The notes beneath the pieces were generated by a model. The model was not told where the DNA came from. It was given only the letters and a program-made list of their open reading frames with translations, and made no database searches. Positions 15,629 to 23,165 of a DNA stretch of 64,000 nucleotides are shown piece by piece (the stretch's first letter is position 1; each line of letters begins with the position of its first letter). A program made the translations under genes and the position numbers. The stretch comes from an uncultured Clostridia bacterium (GTDB lineage Bacteria > Bacillota > Clostridia > Oscillospirales > UBA644). The stretch spans positions 1 to 64,000 of the forward strand of contig CAOJUB010000010.1 of the NCBI GenBank assembly GCA_948443805.1. The letters are read 5' to 3'.

Positions 15629-15738
15629 AAAAAACTCCTTTTTATTTATTTTTTACGGAACCGAAGCTCTTTTTTCTTTTATTGAGAGACCTTTAATAAA
15701 TAGGTTATCAGGAGGAAGGGGAGAGGCGACACTATAAA

Positions 15739-15773
15739 ACAAAAAGAATCACCGGTGAGGTGATTCTTTTTGT
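15739..15773 (-). terminator. Terminator of the tRNA cluster
   Basis: AAAAAGAATCACC pairs with GGTGATTCTTTTT around a five-base loop. On the minus strand it follows tRNA-Cys directly. Confidence 0.92.
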
Positions 15774-15774
15774 T

Positions 15775-15849
<75 letters not shown>

Positions 15850-15935
15850 GTTTTAAACGGCAATGGAATAAAAGACAAGCTTTGCCGTTATAGTAAAAAA
15901 CGAACACTTGCGTGCTCATTTTTCCGGATGTAAAA

Positions 15936-16011
15936 TGGAGCGGAATACGGGGCTCGAACCCGCTACCTCAACCTTGGCAAGGTTGCGCTCTACCAGATGA
16001 GCTAATTCCGC
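15936..16011 (-). tRNA. tRNA-Gly (GCC)
   Basis: Acceptor GCGGAAT/ATTCCGC, anticodon loop TTGCCAA (GCC), T arm GGGTTCGAGCCC, encoded CCA. Confidence 0.95.
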
Positions 16012-16050
16012 ATACAGACTGTGGAGCGTTGGGTTCCGACAGTCTAAGGA

Positions 16051-16126
<76 letters not shown>

Positions 16127-16167
16127 ATAACCCTTTTTCCCTTACGGGACTTTCTTAAAAAAGAAAG

Positions 16168-16244
16168 TGGCGACTTCGATGGGGTTCGAACCCACGACCT
16201 CCGCCGTGACAGGGCGGCGTTCTAACCAGCTGAACTACGAAGCC
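16168..16244 (-). tRNA. tRNA-Asp (GTC)
   Basis: Acceptor GGCTTCG/CGAAGTC with one G-U type pair, anticodon loop CTGTCAC (GTC), T arm GGGTTCGAACCCC, encoded CCA. Confidence 0.95.
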
Positions 16245-16261
16245 ATAGAAAAACCGAAGCG

Positions 16262-16337
16262 TGGTGGGAGTTACAGGGCTCGAACCTGTGACCCTCTGCT
16301 TGTAAGGCAGATGCTCTCCCAGCTGAGCTAAACTCCC
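16262..16337 (-). tRNA. tRNA-Val (TAC)
   Basis: Acceptor GGGAGTT/AACTCCC, anticodon loop CTTACAA (TAC), T arm AGGTTCGAGCCCT, encoded CCA. First gene of the cluster. Confidence 0.95.
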
Positions 16338-16373
16338 AAACGGAAAACCGCTGTTTTTGCTGTCGGCCTATAT

Positions 16374-16402
16374 ATAATACCACAAACCGAATCGGTTGTC
16401 AA
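16374..16402 (-). promoter_or_regulatory. Promoter of the tRNA cluster
   Basis: TTGACA (16402-16397), 17-bp spacer, TATTAT (16379-16374), about 35 bp before tRNA-Val. Confidence 0.88.
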
Positions 16403-16470
16403 TACTTTTTGGAAAAAAAAATTGTAAACAAATTATGAAGCGAAAAGGATACTTTTCAAGGCTGCCGATC

Positions 16471-16992
16471 CTATCCTCCGGCACAATCAGAGCAAGGCGA
16501 CAGCCCTTTTGACGCTGCTTCTTCCCGGCTGATTTCTGTTACCGTTTTGCTGTTGTGAAGATAGTGGCAGTTGCGGTCAAGATGAAATTTACTGCCGCTG
16601 GCGGTGCAGTACGCGATTTCAGGCAAAGCGGGGTTCTGTTCCGGCGCTATGTTTTCAGGAGAATCCGGAGCCGAGGCTTGTTCCAACCAGTTTTTACAAA
16701 CAGAACAAAGTGTGCGGCCGCTCGATTCGGCAAAGATTTTATCTGAACTGTAAACGGTTTTCCCGGCAATGCTTCTGCAGTCGGGCCGCAGATGATATTT
16801 TGTTCCGTTCGCGGTATAATAAATCAGTTCTCCCGAAAGCTTTTCTTCTGCGGAAGCGACAAAGGTTTCATTTGCAGAAGCTGAAAAGCGAAGAGGTTCT
16901 TCGGCCGTTTTCTCAGGACGGTATTCCAGGATCAGAAAGGAAAGAAACGCCAGGCAAAGAGAAAGACAGGGGAGAAATTTCATCTTTTTCAT
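16471..16992 (-). CDS. Secreted protein with duplicated Cys/His domain
   Basis: A 173-residue exported protein: a basic start and hydrophobic segment (residues 5-22) form a signal peptide or anchor. Two copies of one domain follow. Copy 1 (about 58-103) runs YYTANGTKYHLRPDC to CSVCKNW; copy 2 (about 125-171) runs YCTASGSKFHLDRNC to CSDCAGG. Each has the pattern Y-T--G-KYH----C, about 25 residues, then C-x2-C, giving one His and three Cys, a likely zinc site. Single copies of this domain occur at the ends of secreted nucleases and hydrolases in Firmicutes; its role is unknown. It is transcribed divergently from the RluA-type gene through a shared palindromic promoter. Confidence 0.75.
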   Translation of the reverse strand: MKKMKFLPCLSLCLAFLSFLILEYRPEKTAEEPLRFSASANETFVASAEEKLSGELIYYTANGTKYHLRPDCRSIAGKTVYSSDKIFAESSGRTLCSVCKNWLEQASAPDSPENIAPEQNPALPEIAYCTASGSKFHLDRNCHYLHNSKTVTEISREEAASKGLSPCSDCAGG

Positions 16993-17024
16993 CTGATTTC
17001 CTCCTTTTTTTCGATTCTTTTTCC

Positions 17025-17089
17025 ATTATATTCCTTTTCGGCGAAAAAGTCAAGTTCCGCTTGACTTTTCCCCGGTTTTATGCTATTAT
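17025..17089. promoter_or_regulatory. Divergent promoters inside a 10-bp-arm palindrome
   Basis: AAAAGTCAAG (17045-17054) and CTTGACTTTT (17060-17069) are perfect inverted arms with a five-base spacer. The plus -35 (TTGACT 17061) with TATTAT at 17084 serves the RluA gene. The minus -35 (17053-17048) with TATAAT (17030-17025) serves the secreted protein. Both spacers are 17 bp. Confidence 0.8.
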
Positions 17090-17109
17090 TTTTACGGAGG
17101 GACGCAGAC

Positions 17110-18015
17110 ATGGAGCGAACCGTTACGCTATGGGCCGACAAAGAAGAAATAGTCCGGGACTTACTGTTCCGGGAACTTGGCCTGTCGTTCGGTCTGCTTG
17201 CGAAAATCAAAAACATTCCGAACGGGCTGACCCAAAACGGCGTTCCGGTTTTCGTCACAGCCAAAGTAAACAAAGGCGATGAAGTTCGGGTGATTCTGGA
17301 AAGCGGAGAGGACTATTCCGAGAATATTTTTCCTGAAAAACTGCCGCTTCGAATGATTTATGAAGACGAGGATATTTTGATTCTGGACAAGCCGGCCGGA
17401 ATGCCGGTTCATCCTTCAAAGGGGCATATCCGGGACAGTCTTGCCAACGGCGTTGTCGGATATTATGCCGAAAAAGGCCTGAAGTTTACGTTTCGCTGTG
17501 TAAATCGGCTGGATAAAGATACTTCCGGACTTGTTGCGGTCGCCAAAAACGCCTATACGCATCATAAGCTGACCGAACAAATGAACACCGGCGAACTGAA
17601 ACGGACTTACCTGGCGCTTGCCGAGGGGATTGTGACTCCATCGGAAGGAACGGTTGAAACCGATATCCGGCGGATCCCCGGCAGAGCGACGATTAAGCGA
17701 GAGGTCTGTCCGGACGGGCAGGGAGAAAAAGCCATTACGCAATACCGGGTGTTAGAGCGGATCAATGGCCGGAGCTTGCTGAAGATACAATTGGAAACCG
17801 GCAGAACGCATCAGATCCGCGTCCATTTTTCCCATCTCGGCTATCCCTTGACCGGAGACTGGCTCTATGGCCGAGAACAGGATACTTTTCGTCAGGCGCT
17901 TCATTCGGCGGCGCTTCGGTTGGTTCAGCCGCTGACCAAAAAAGAATTGTTTTTCTCTTCGCCGTTGCCCGAAGATTTTCTTCTTATGGTAAACGCTCCG
18001 GAAACCGGAGAATAG
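17110..18015 (+). CDS. RluA-family pseudouridine synthase
   Basis: Isomerises specific uridines in rRNA or tRNA to pseudouridine. The 301 residues comprise an N-terminal S4-like RNA-binding part (residues 1-80, LLFRELGLSFGLLAKIKN) and a catalytic domain with VNRLDKDTSGLVAVAKNA, in which the Asp of RLDxDTSG is the nucleophile, followed by LETGRTHQIRVHFSHLGYPLTGDWLYG. The ATG at 17110 has GGAGGG upstream; the longer frame crosses the promoter. The paralogue (RluC, RluD or YlyB type) and target site cannot be told from sequence alone. Confidence 0.93.
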   Translation: MERTVTLWADKEEIVRDLLFRELGLSFGLLAKIKNIPNGLTQNGVPVFVTAKVNKGDEVRVILESGEDYSENIFPEKLPLRMIYEDEDILILDKPAGMPVHPSKGHIRDSLANGVVGYYAEKGLKFTFRCVNRLDKDTSGLVAVAKNAYTHHKLTEQMNTGELKRTYLALAEGIVTPSEGTVETDIRRIPGRATIKREVCPDGQGEKAITQYRVLERINGRSLLKIQLETGRTHQIRVHFSHLGYPLTGDWLYGREQDTFRQALHSAALRLVQPLTKKELFFSSPLPEDFLLMVNAPETGE

Positions 18016-18047
18016 AAGAGAACGCCTGCTGTCATTTTGTGTTCCTT

Positions 18048-18117
18048 CGGTGGTAAGCACCGTGGAAATAAAGGGACGCCTTTCCGGCGGTCCCGCATCA
18101 ACCCGCCGCATAGCGGC
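18048..18117 (+). other. Three consecutive hairpins before the lipoprotein gene
   Basis: CGGTG/CACCG (18048-18062), GGGAC-CC/GG-GTCCC (18073-18094) and GCCGC/GCGGC (18105-18117) fill the space between the RluA-type gene and the next start codon. None is followed by a T-run, so this is a structured leader rather than a terminator. Confidence 0.45.
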
Positions 18118-18130
18118 AGAACGGAGTTTT

Positions 18131-18661
18131 ATGATGAAAAAATTATTCTTTCTTTTTTTAGCAGCGGCGCTTTGTCTTTCTCTCTGCGCCTGTGAAAAAA
18201 CACAGCCGGAGCCCCCAACGCTTCCGGACGATGGGCAGCAAACGCAGACTCCGAAACCGGAAGAAAACCCCAATCAGCCGTCGGACGAAACCGATGACAA
18301 ACAGCCGGCGCCGGAAGAGAATCAGGAACCGGACGGAGAAGAAGGCGAGTCCGGAGATTCTCCGATTATCAATGGTTGGCCCAAAACCGGTATTGCCAAA
18401 AGAATTCCCACACCGGAAAAGGGAACAATCTATCAAATTACCGATGATCGGACCTTTTTCCGCGCCGATATTCTGGAAACCGATGCCGAATATGCAAAAA
18501 GCTATGCGGAGAAATGCAAAACCGCAGGTTTTGAACTGAATGTCAGCGAAGACGCAATCGATTCCTCCACCTATATTTTCACAGCGGAGAATGAGAAGGG
18601 GTATCGGCTTCATGTCAGCTATACCGGCGTTTTGATCATCACGCTTGCCGCACCTCAGTAA
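18131..18661 (+). CDS. Secreted lipoprotein of unknown function
   Basis: A 176-residue predicted lipoprotein. The N-terminus MMKKLFFLFLAAALCLSLCAC is a signal peptide with lipobox LCAC (Cys at about residue 21). Residues 22-80 form a low-complexity linker rich in Pro, Glu, Gln and Asp, followed by a folded domain (about 85-176) with PEKGTIYQITDDRTFFRADI and a beta-strand C-terminus. Similar linker-plus-small-domain lipoproteins are common in gut Clostridia without known function. ACGGAG lies four bases before the first of two adjacent ATGs, so the second (18134) is equally possible. Own terminator follows. Confidence 0.75.
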   Translation: MMKKLFFLFLAAALCLSLCACEKTQPEPPTLPDDGQQTQTPKPEENPNQPSDETDDKQPAPEENQEPDGEEGESGDSPIINGWPKTGIAKRIPTPEKGTIYQITDDRTFFRADILETDAEYAKSYAEKCKTAGFELNVSEDAIDSSTYIFTAENEKGYRLHVSYTGVLIITLAAPQ

Positions 18662-18669
18662 TCAAATAC

Positions 18670-18698
18670 AAATCCGGCGTTTTTACGCCGGATTTTTT
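18670..18698 (+). terminator. Terminator of the lipoprotein gene
   Basis: AAATCCGGCG pairs with CGCCGGATTT, then TTT. Confidence 0.9.
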
Positions 18699-18724
18699 AT
18701 GTATGTAATCAGAAATTTTCAGAT

Positions 18725-20194
18725 TCAGAAGACAAAGGCTCCGATCCGGTAGGGAATATTCCATTTTGCCAGCCAGCGCTTCAAAAGTACGCAGTCTTTC
18801 ACGTTTACGGCCTGATCGCCATCGATATCCCCGGTTTTTAATGAACAGGAAATTCCCGACCAGCCGGCGAGCATCCGTCCGAAAGAAACCGCGTCCTTCG
18901 TATTCACCGCGAGATCTCCGTTGATATCGCCCAGCATATCCGGCAGATTTACTTTCAGCGTCTTGATTTCCGAAATTTTTCCGGGCGTTGATTCCGCAAC
19001 GTATTGAATTATGCCGTCCGACATTGTCAGTCCGAAAATTTGGCTGCCTTCTTCCGGCAGGGTATACAGTGTTTCAGTTTTTCCCGAGACCGGGTCGAAA
19101 AAACGGATTTCAGAGGGGGTATTGTAAAACAGCAGTCCGCCGAAAGACGCCAGGCCGGAAAAGGCGATGCTGAAGTAGGCGGGAGCTCCTGCGACTGACC
19201 ATTTCTGATCGAACGGAAGAAGGACGGCCGCCGGATTTTCCGTGCAGTAAATTCCATTATTTCCGATATAATACCATTTTCCGCCGCAGACTGCAACCGG
19301 AGCGATACTGTCTTTCCAATAGGCCTGTTCAAAAGACGGATCGTCGCAGACCTGTTCTTCCGTTATCCAGTACCAGTCAGAATGTTCCCGTTCGCGGATG
19401 GCCTGATCGCTGAGTAAAAAGAAATCATGCCGTGCAACGCCGTAATAGTCCTGCTGGTCCTGCGAAAGCGGATCGTCCCATGTGATATCGACATGATACC
19501 ATTTTTCGCCGATTTTTACCACGTTCCAGGTATGATTCATCGAATCGCTCGCGACCGCCGATGCTTCTACCCCTACTTTATTGAGCAAATATTGGTATAA
19601 ATCGGTATAGGCTTGGCAAACGCCCTTTTTCTTGGTTAAAAAGTTGTAGAGATCGAAAATCTCGCTGTTGCTGTCATAGGCATAATTGGCGGCGAGATAA
19701 TCGTGCAGAAACAGCGCTTTTTCCACCTCTGACCAGGAACTGCCGACCTGTGAAAGGATATGGGAAGTTTCCCGGTTAAAAATTTTCTTTACCTCCGCCA
19801 GCGGCTGGTCGTAGGTATAATACTGCGGTTCAAATCCGAAAGTCTGGCCGTTTTCTTCAAAATAATAATAGGTATATACCCCGGAAAAATAAAAAAATTC
19901 CTGATGGGTATGGCTAATCTGCGTGACGATTTGATGCAGTTCATCCGCAGAAATCATGCAGTCCTCAAAGGAGGCAGATTCTTCTCCTTTGGTAAGACAG
20001 GTTACAATCCGGTTGTAAACCGTTTGGCCGTTTTCTGAAAATGCCAGAGAATACGGCAGAGACGCTTCAGCTGCCGCAAGGCAGGTTTTGCGTGTGACCT
20101 GCTCGGTTCGGCTTTCGGCAGACAGCGGCAGACAAAGCCCCAAAAAAAGCGACAGCGCTACCAGAATTGATCCGTATTTTTTAATAAATTTCAT
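18725..20194 (-). CDS. Secreted transglutaminase-like protein with C-terminal dockerin
   Basis: A 489-residue exported protein. Signal peptide residues 1-26 end at PLSAES. A transglutaminase/protease-like core follows, with catalytic Cys in KKGVCQAYTDLYQ (about 194), His in MNHTWNVVKIG and Asp in HVDITWDDP. The C-terminal 65 residues are a type I dockerin with two calcium loops, GDINGDLAVNTKDAVSFGR and GDIDGDQAVNVKDCVLLKR, each followed by an F-helix. Dockerins bind cohesins on scaffoldins, so the protein probably docks to a cellulosome-like surface complex; no cohesin gene is in this window. The substrate is unknown, and a peptidase role on surface or dietary protein is inference. Confidence 0.9.
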   Translation of the reverse strand: MKFIKKYGSILVALSLFLGLCLPLSAESRTEQVTRKTCLAAAEASLPYSLAFSENGQTVYNRIVTCLTKGEESASFEDCMISADELHQIVTQISHTHQEFFYFSGVYTYYYFEENGQTFGFEPQYYTYDQPLAEVKKIFNRETSHILSQVGSSWSEVEKALFLHDYLAANYAYDSNSEIFDLYNFLTKKKGVCQAYTDLYQYLLNKVGVEASAVASDSMNHTWNVVKIGEKWYHVDITWDDPLSQDQQDYYGVARHDFFLLSDQAIREREHSDWYWITEEQVCDDPSFEQAYWKDSIAPVAVCGGKWYYIGNNGIYCTENPAAVLLPFDQKWSVAGAPAYFSIAFSGLASFGGLLFYNTPSEIRFFDPVSGKTETLYTLPEEGSQIFGLTMSDGIIQYVAESTPGKISEIKTLKVNLPDMLGDINGDLAVNTKDAVSFGRMLAGWSGISCSLKTGDIDGDQAVNVKDCVLLKRWLAKWNIPYRIGAFVF

Positions 20195-20238
20195 AGAGAA
20201 CCCCTTTTCTGTTTTTTTCTTGTGTTATGAAGGCCAGT

Positions 20239-20787
20239 TTACGGGGATTCGTTTCCACCGCGGAATTTTGGCCGGATTTTTTTCCAATAAAGGGTTTGAA
20301 GCATGTTTAACAGGCGATCATATATAAGAAAGGTAAAATTGCCGAGCAGCAGAAGAACCATCATATAGGAACCGCTGTTTTCGGAAAAATCCTGAATGAC
20401 GCTTTCCAGCGCAATGATTTTCAGCAGAAGAAAATACATGCCGATAACCGAAACATTAAAAACCGCCAGTTTTAAAAGATAGGAAACAATTCGGTTCCGG
20501 ATATGATCCAGCGTTTCTTTCAGGATGGGATAATACCCGAACAGAAATAGAAAACAAAACGCCATCTCTTTATCGGGTATCAAAATCAGGGCGAGAACGC
20601 CGGCTGCGGCAAAAGAAATACAGGCGAGCCGGATTCCGCATTCGATCCGAACCGGGAAAAGGCAGAGCCCTGCCAGCATTGCGCCGATATAGGTTGCGAT
20701 ACCCAGAGGGGTGCAGAGTAGCATAACAAGAACCGCCAGCGCGCCGAGAACGCCTCCGAGGGTCACCGATAAAACTTTAGACGACAT
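20239..20787 (-). CDS. Conserved integral membrane protein, function unknown
   Basis: A 182-residue very hydrophobic protein with about five or six membrane helices. LPDKEMAFCFLFLFGYYPILK-like (IPDKEMAFC...FGYYPILKETLDHIRNRI) and a C-terminal basic tail resemble a widespread unnamed Firmicutes membrane family, distantly like ECF S components. The ATG at 20787 is preceded by AAAGGAG; the upstream extension reads through the promoter. It is transcribed divergently from the alpha/beta hydrolase gene through one shared palindromic promoter region, which links the two units in regulation. Confidence 0.7.
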   Translation of the reverse strand: MSSKVLSVTLGGVLGALAVLVMLLCTPLGIATYIGAMLAGLCLFPVRIECGIRLACISFAAAGVLALILIPDKEMAFCFLFLFGYYPILKETLDHIRNRIVSYLLKLAVFNVSVIGMYFLLLKIIALESVIQDFSENSGSYMMVLLLLGNFTFLIYDRLLNMLQTLYWKKIRPKFRGGNESP

Positions 20788-20833
20788 AACCCGCTCCTTT
20801 TTTGTTGTCAGCGGCTGATTTTCCGCTGGGTCT

Positions 20834-20902
20834 ATTCTAACACAAAGTCCCGTTTTTGTCAATAGCAGGTCTCTTGACAAAAACGGGAATATCTGATATA
20901 CT
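20834..20902. promoter_or_regulatory. Divergent promoters inside a 15-bp-arm perfect palindrome
   Basis: The 15-base arm at 20848-20862 is the exact reverse complement of that at 20874-20888, with 11 bp between. Each arm contains a -35 TTGACA. The plus promoter uses TATACT (20897-20902), the minus promoter TAGAAT (20839-20834); both spacers are 17 bp. A dimeric repressor bound here could switch both directions at once. Confidence 0.82.
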
Positions 20903-20944
20903 ATGTGACGTAGTTTTAAAAACCATATTTAAAAAGGGGACCTC

Positions 20945-21832
20945 ATGGCTATTTCCACAAAACTGCTGCGAATGCAGCTGAATCTTCTCAAGCCGCTGGC
21001 GAACAACTGTTCTATTGAATTGGCTCGCGCTACGCAGGACCGGATCGGCGCGCTGATGGGAACGAAAAGACGTTCCAAGATTCGGTTTTCCAATAAAGTT
21101 TTCAAAAATTTCATGGGACGGTGGATTATCCCGAAAAAATGCCGCAGCTCCGGTATGATTTTATTTCTGCACGGAGGCGGTTATGTCTGCGGGGAACTGG
21201 ATTATGTCAACGGGTTCGGCTCTATGCTTGCGGAAGAAAACGAACGGAAAGTTTTTGCGCCGGCTTATCGCCTTGCGCCGGAATCGCCTTATCCTGCCGC
21301 GTTGGAAGACGTGTTGGAAAGTTATGAATATTTGCTGAGTTGCGGATACGGCGCCGAAGATATTTTTCTCTGCGGTGAATCGGCCGGCGGCGGATTGGTT
21401 TATGCGCTGCTTCTGAAGCTGAAGGAAAAAGGCCTGCCGATGCCCCGCGGCGTCATTGCTCTTTCTCCCTGGGTTGATCTGACCTTTTCGGGAAAATCGT
21501 TTCTGACCAATAAGGACAGAGACCCGTCGCTGACAAAAGAGCGGCTGGAATATTACGCTTCTCTGTATGGGGGAGATGCTCTGGATCCGTTTGTGTCTCC
21601 GGTGTTCGGAAATCTGGAGGGGCTGCCGCCTTCGATTGTATTTGTCGGCGGTGCAGAGATTTTGCTGGACGATTCGGTGCTTCTGCATAATACGCTGCTG
21701 GAAAAGGGAAATCAGTCCCGGCTGGTCGTGACGAAAGATATGTGGCATGTCTATACGCTTTACGACGGACTGAAAGAGTCGCAGAAAGATATGAACAAAA
21801 TCCGGGATTTTATTAAGAAAATCGAGGGTTAA
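20945..21832 (+). CDS. Alpha/beta hydrolase (hormone-sensitive-lipase family)
   Basis: A 295-residue carboxylesterase-type enzyme. The oxyanion-hole motif HGGGYVCG (about residue 75), nucleophile Ser in CGESAGGGL (about 145), and a C-terminal His in KDMWHVYTLY (about 268) define the HSL family (GDSAGG type); the catalytic Asp probably lies in SPVFGNLEGLPP or just after. GGGGACC stands before the ATG. It leads a three-gene operon with a condensation-like acyltransferase (16 bp downstream) and a zinc-ribbon membrane protein. The grouping suggests paired acylation and deacylation of one small molecule or lipid, but that is inference. Confidence 0.87.
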   Translation: MAISTKLLRMQLNLLKPLANNCSIELARATQDRIGALMGTKRRSKIRFSNKVFKNFMGRWIIPKKCRSSGMILFLHGGGYVCGELDYVNGFGSMLAEENERKVFAPAYRLAPESPYPAALEDVLESYEYLLSCGYGAEDIFLCGESAGGGLVYALLLKLKEKGLPMPRGVIALSPWVDLTFSGKSFLTNKDRDPSLTKERLEYYASLYGGDALDPFVSPVFGNLEGLPPSIVFVGGAEILLDDSVLLHNTLLEKGNQSRLVVTKDMWHVYTLYDGLKESQKDMNKIRDFIKKIEG

Positions 21833-21848
21833 AAGAAAGGAAAGGGAT

Positions 21849-23147
21849 ATGGCGGAAGCAAAAAAACGCTGGTTGAAGCTGGATAATGCGGCGAAAATAT
21901 ACCCGGCGGCGAAACGCCGGCGGTGGAGTTCCGTATTCCGGGTCTCGGTGACGCTCAGCGAGGAAATTTCGCCCCTGACGCTGAAAAAAGCGATCCGCCG
22001 CGCCGCAAAGCGGTTTCCTTCGTTTTTCGTCCGGCTTCGGCGGGGCATGTTCTGGTATTATTTTGAGGAAGTGCCGGCGCCGGCGCCGGAAAAGGACGAC
22101 GCTTTTCCCTGCCGCCGGATGACAAGGGCGGAATTGTCCCGGTGCGCCATCCGGATTCTGTATTACAGGGATCGGATCGCCGTGGAACTTTTCCATGCGG
22201 TTACCGACGGAAACGGCGCGATGATTTTCTTGAAATCTCTGGTGGCGGAATATCTCCGGCTTCAATACGGGGCGGAAATTCCTTCGGAAGCTGGGGTTCT
22301 GAATCTGAACGATGAACCGAAACCGGAGGAACTGGAAGATAGTTTTCTGAAAAATGAAGACGGCTGCGTCAGCGCGGGAAGAGGCGCCGACAATGCTTTC
22401 TATCTGAGAGGAACGCGTTTCCGGACGGATTTTCTGTCGCTGACTACCGGGATGATGCCCGTTGATATCGTGACGGAGAAGGCCAAACAGGGAAATGTCA
22501 GCGTAACGGTTTATCTGGCGGCATGTTTGATCTGTGCAATTGAACATATTCAGAAAAAAACGGTCGGAAAACGAAAACATTATAAGCCGGTCAAGCTGCT
22601 GATCCCCGTTGATCTACGGAAATTTTATGAAAGTGAGACGCTTCGGAATTTTGTTTTGTATATCACGCCCGGCATTGATCCGAAATCGGGCGAATATACC
22701 TTTGAAGAGACGCTGAAAGCGGTGCATCATCAAATGGGCGGCGAACTGACCCGGCAAAACTTTAACGCCAAAATCCGGGCCAATGTCCGTTCGGAAAAGG
22801 CCTTTATTCTGAAGATTATGCCGCTGTTTATCAAAAACTGGGCGATGCGGCTTGTCTATAATCTGGTCGGTGAAAAAAAATCCTGCCTGACGCTTTCTAA
22901 TCTCGGGCCGATTCAGATTCCGGAAGAAATGAAAAAATATGTCCGGCGTTTTGATTTTGTTCTTGGCGCGCAGGCGAAAAATAATTTTAACTGCGCCGTG
23001 CTGTCCTATCAAGGAAAATTATACTGCAATGTGACAAGGAGCGTAAAAGAACCGCTGCTTGAGCGGGAACTGTTTCCTCTTTTGGTTGAAAAGGGAATAC
23101 CCGTTGAAATTGAAAGCAATTTTTATCAGGAAGATCTTCCTCATTAA
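21849..23147 (+). CDS. Condensation/alcohol-acetyltransferase-like acyltransferase
   Basis: A 432-residue member of the CoA-dependent acyltransferase fold. The catalytic motif HxxxDG appears as FHAVTDGNGAMIFLK (about residue 117), as in alcohol acetyltransferases and NRPS condensation domains. The C-terminal half contains LIPVDLRKFYESETLRNFVLY, equivalent to the family's second-domain DFGWG-side segment although that exact motif is not seen. The N-terminus is unusually basic (KRRRW). Acyl donor and acceptor are unknown. AAAGGAAAGGG precedes the ATG. Its position between an esterase and a membrane protein makes a role in making or remodelling a secreted acyl product plausible. Confidence 0.75.
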   Translation: MAEAKKRWLKLDNAAKIYPAAKRRRWSSVFRVSVTLSEEISPLTLKKAIRRAAKRFPSFFVRLRRGMFWYYFEEVPAPAPEKDDAFPCRRMTRAELSRCAIRILYYRDRIAVELFHAVTDGNGAMIFLKSLVAEYLRLQYGAEIPSEAGVLNLNDEPKPEELEDSFLKNEDGCVSAGRGADNAFYLRGTRFRTDFLSLTTGMMPVDIVTEKAKQGNVSVTVYLAACLICAIEHIQKKTVGKRKHYKPVKLLIPVDLRKFYESETLRNFVLYITPGIDPKSGEYTFEETLKAVHHQMGGELTRQNFNAKIRANVRSEKAFILKIMPLFIKNWAMRLVYNLVGEKKSCLTLSNLGPIQIPEEMKKYVRRFDFVLGAQAKNNFNCAVLSYQGKLYCNVTRSVKEPLLERELFPLLVEKGIPVEIESNFYQEDLPH

Positions 23148-23165
23148 TGCCTGAAAGGAGACTGC

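Noticed and set aside
21161-22580. Long minus-strand ORFs opposite the hydrolase and acyltransferase
   Set aside because: Both plus-strand genes carry recognisable catalytic motifs, and the minus frames are Arg/Phe-rich shadows.
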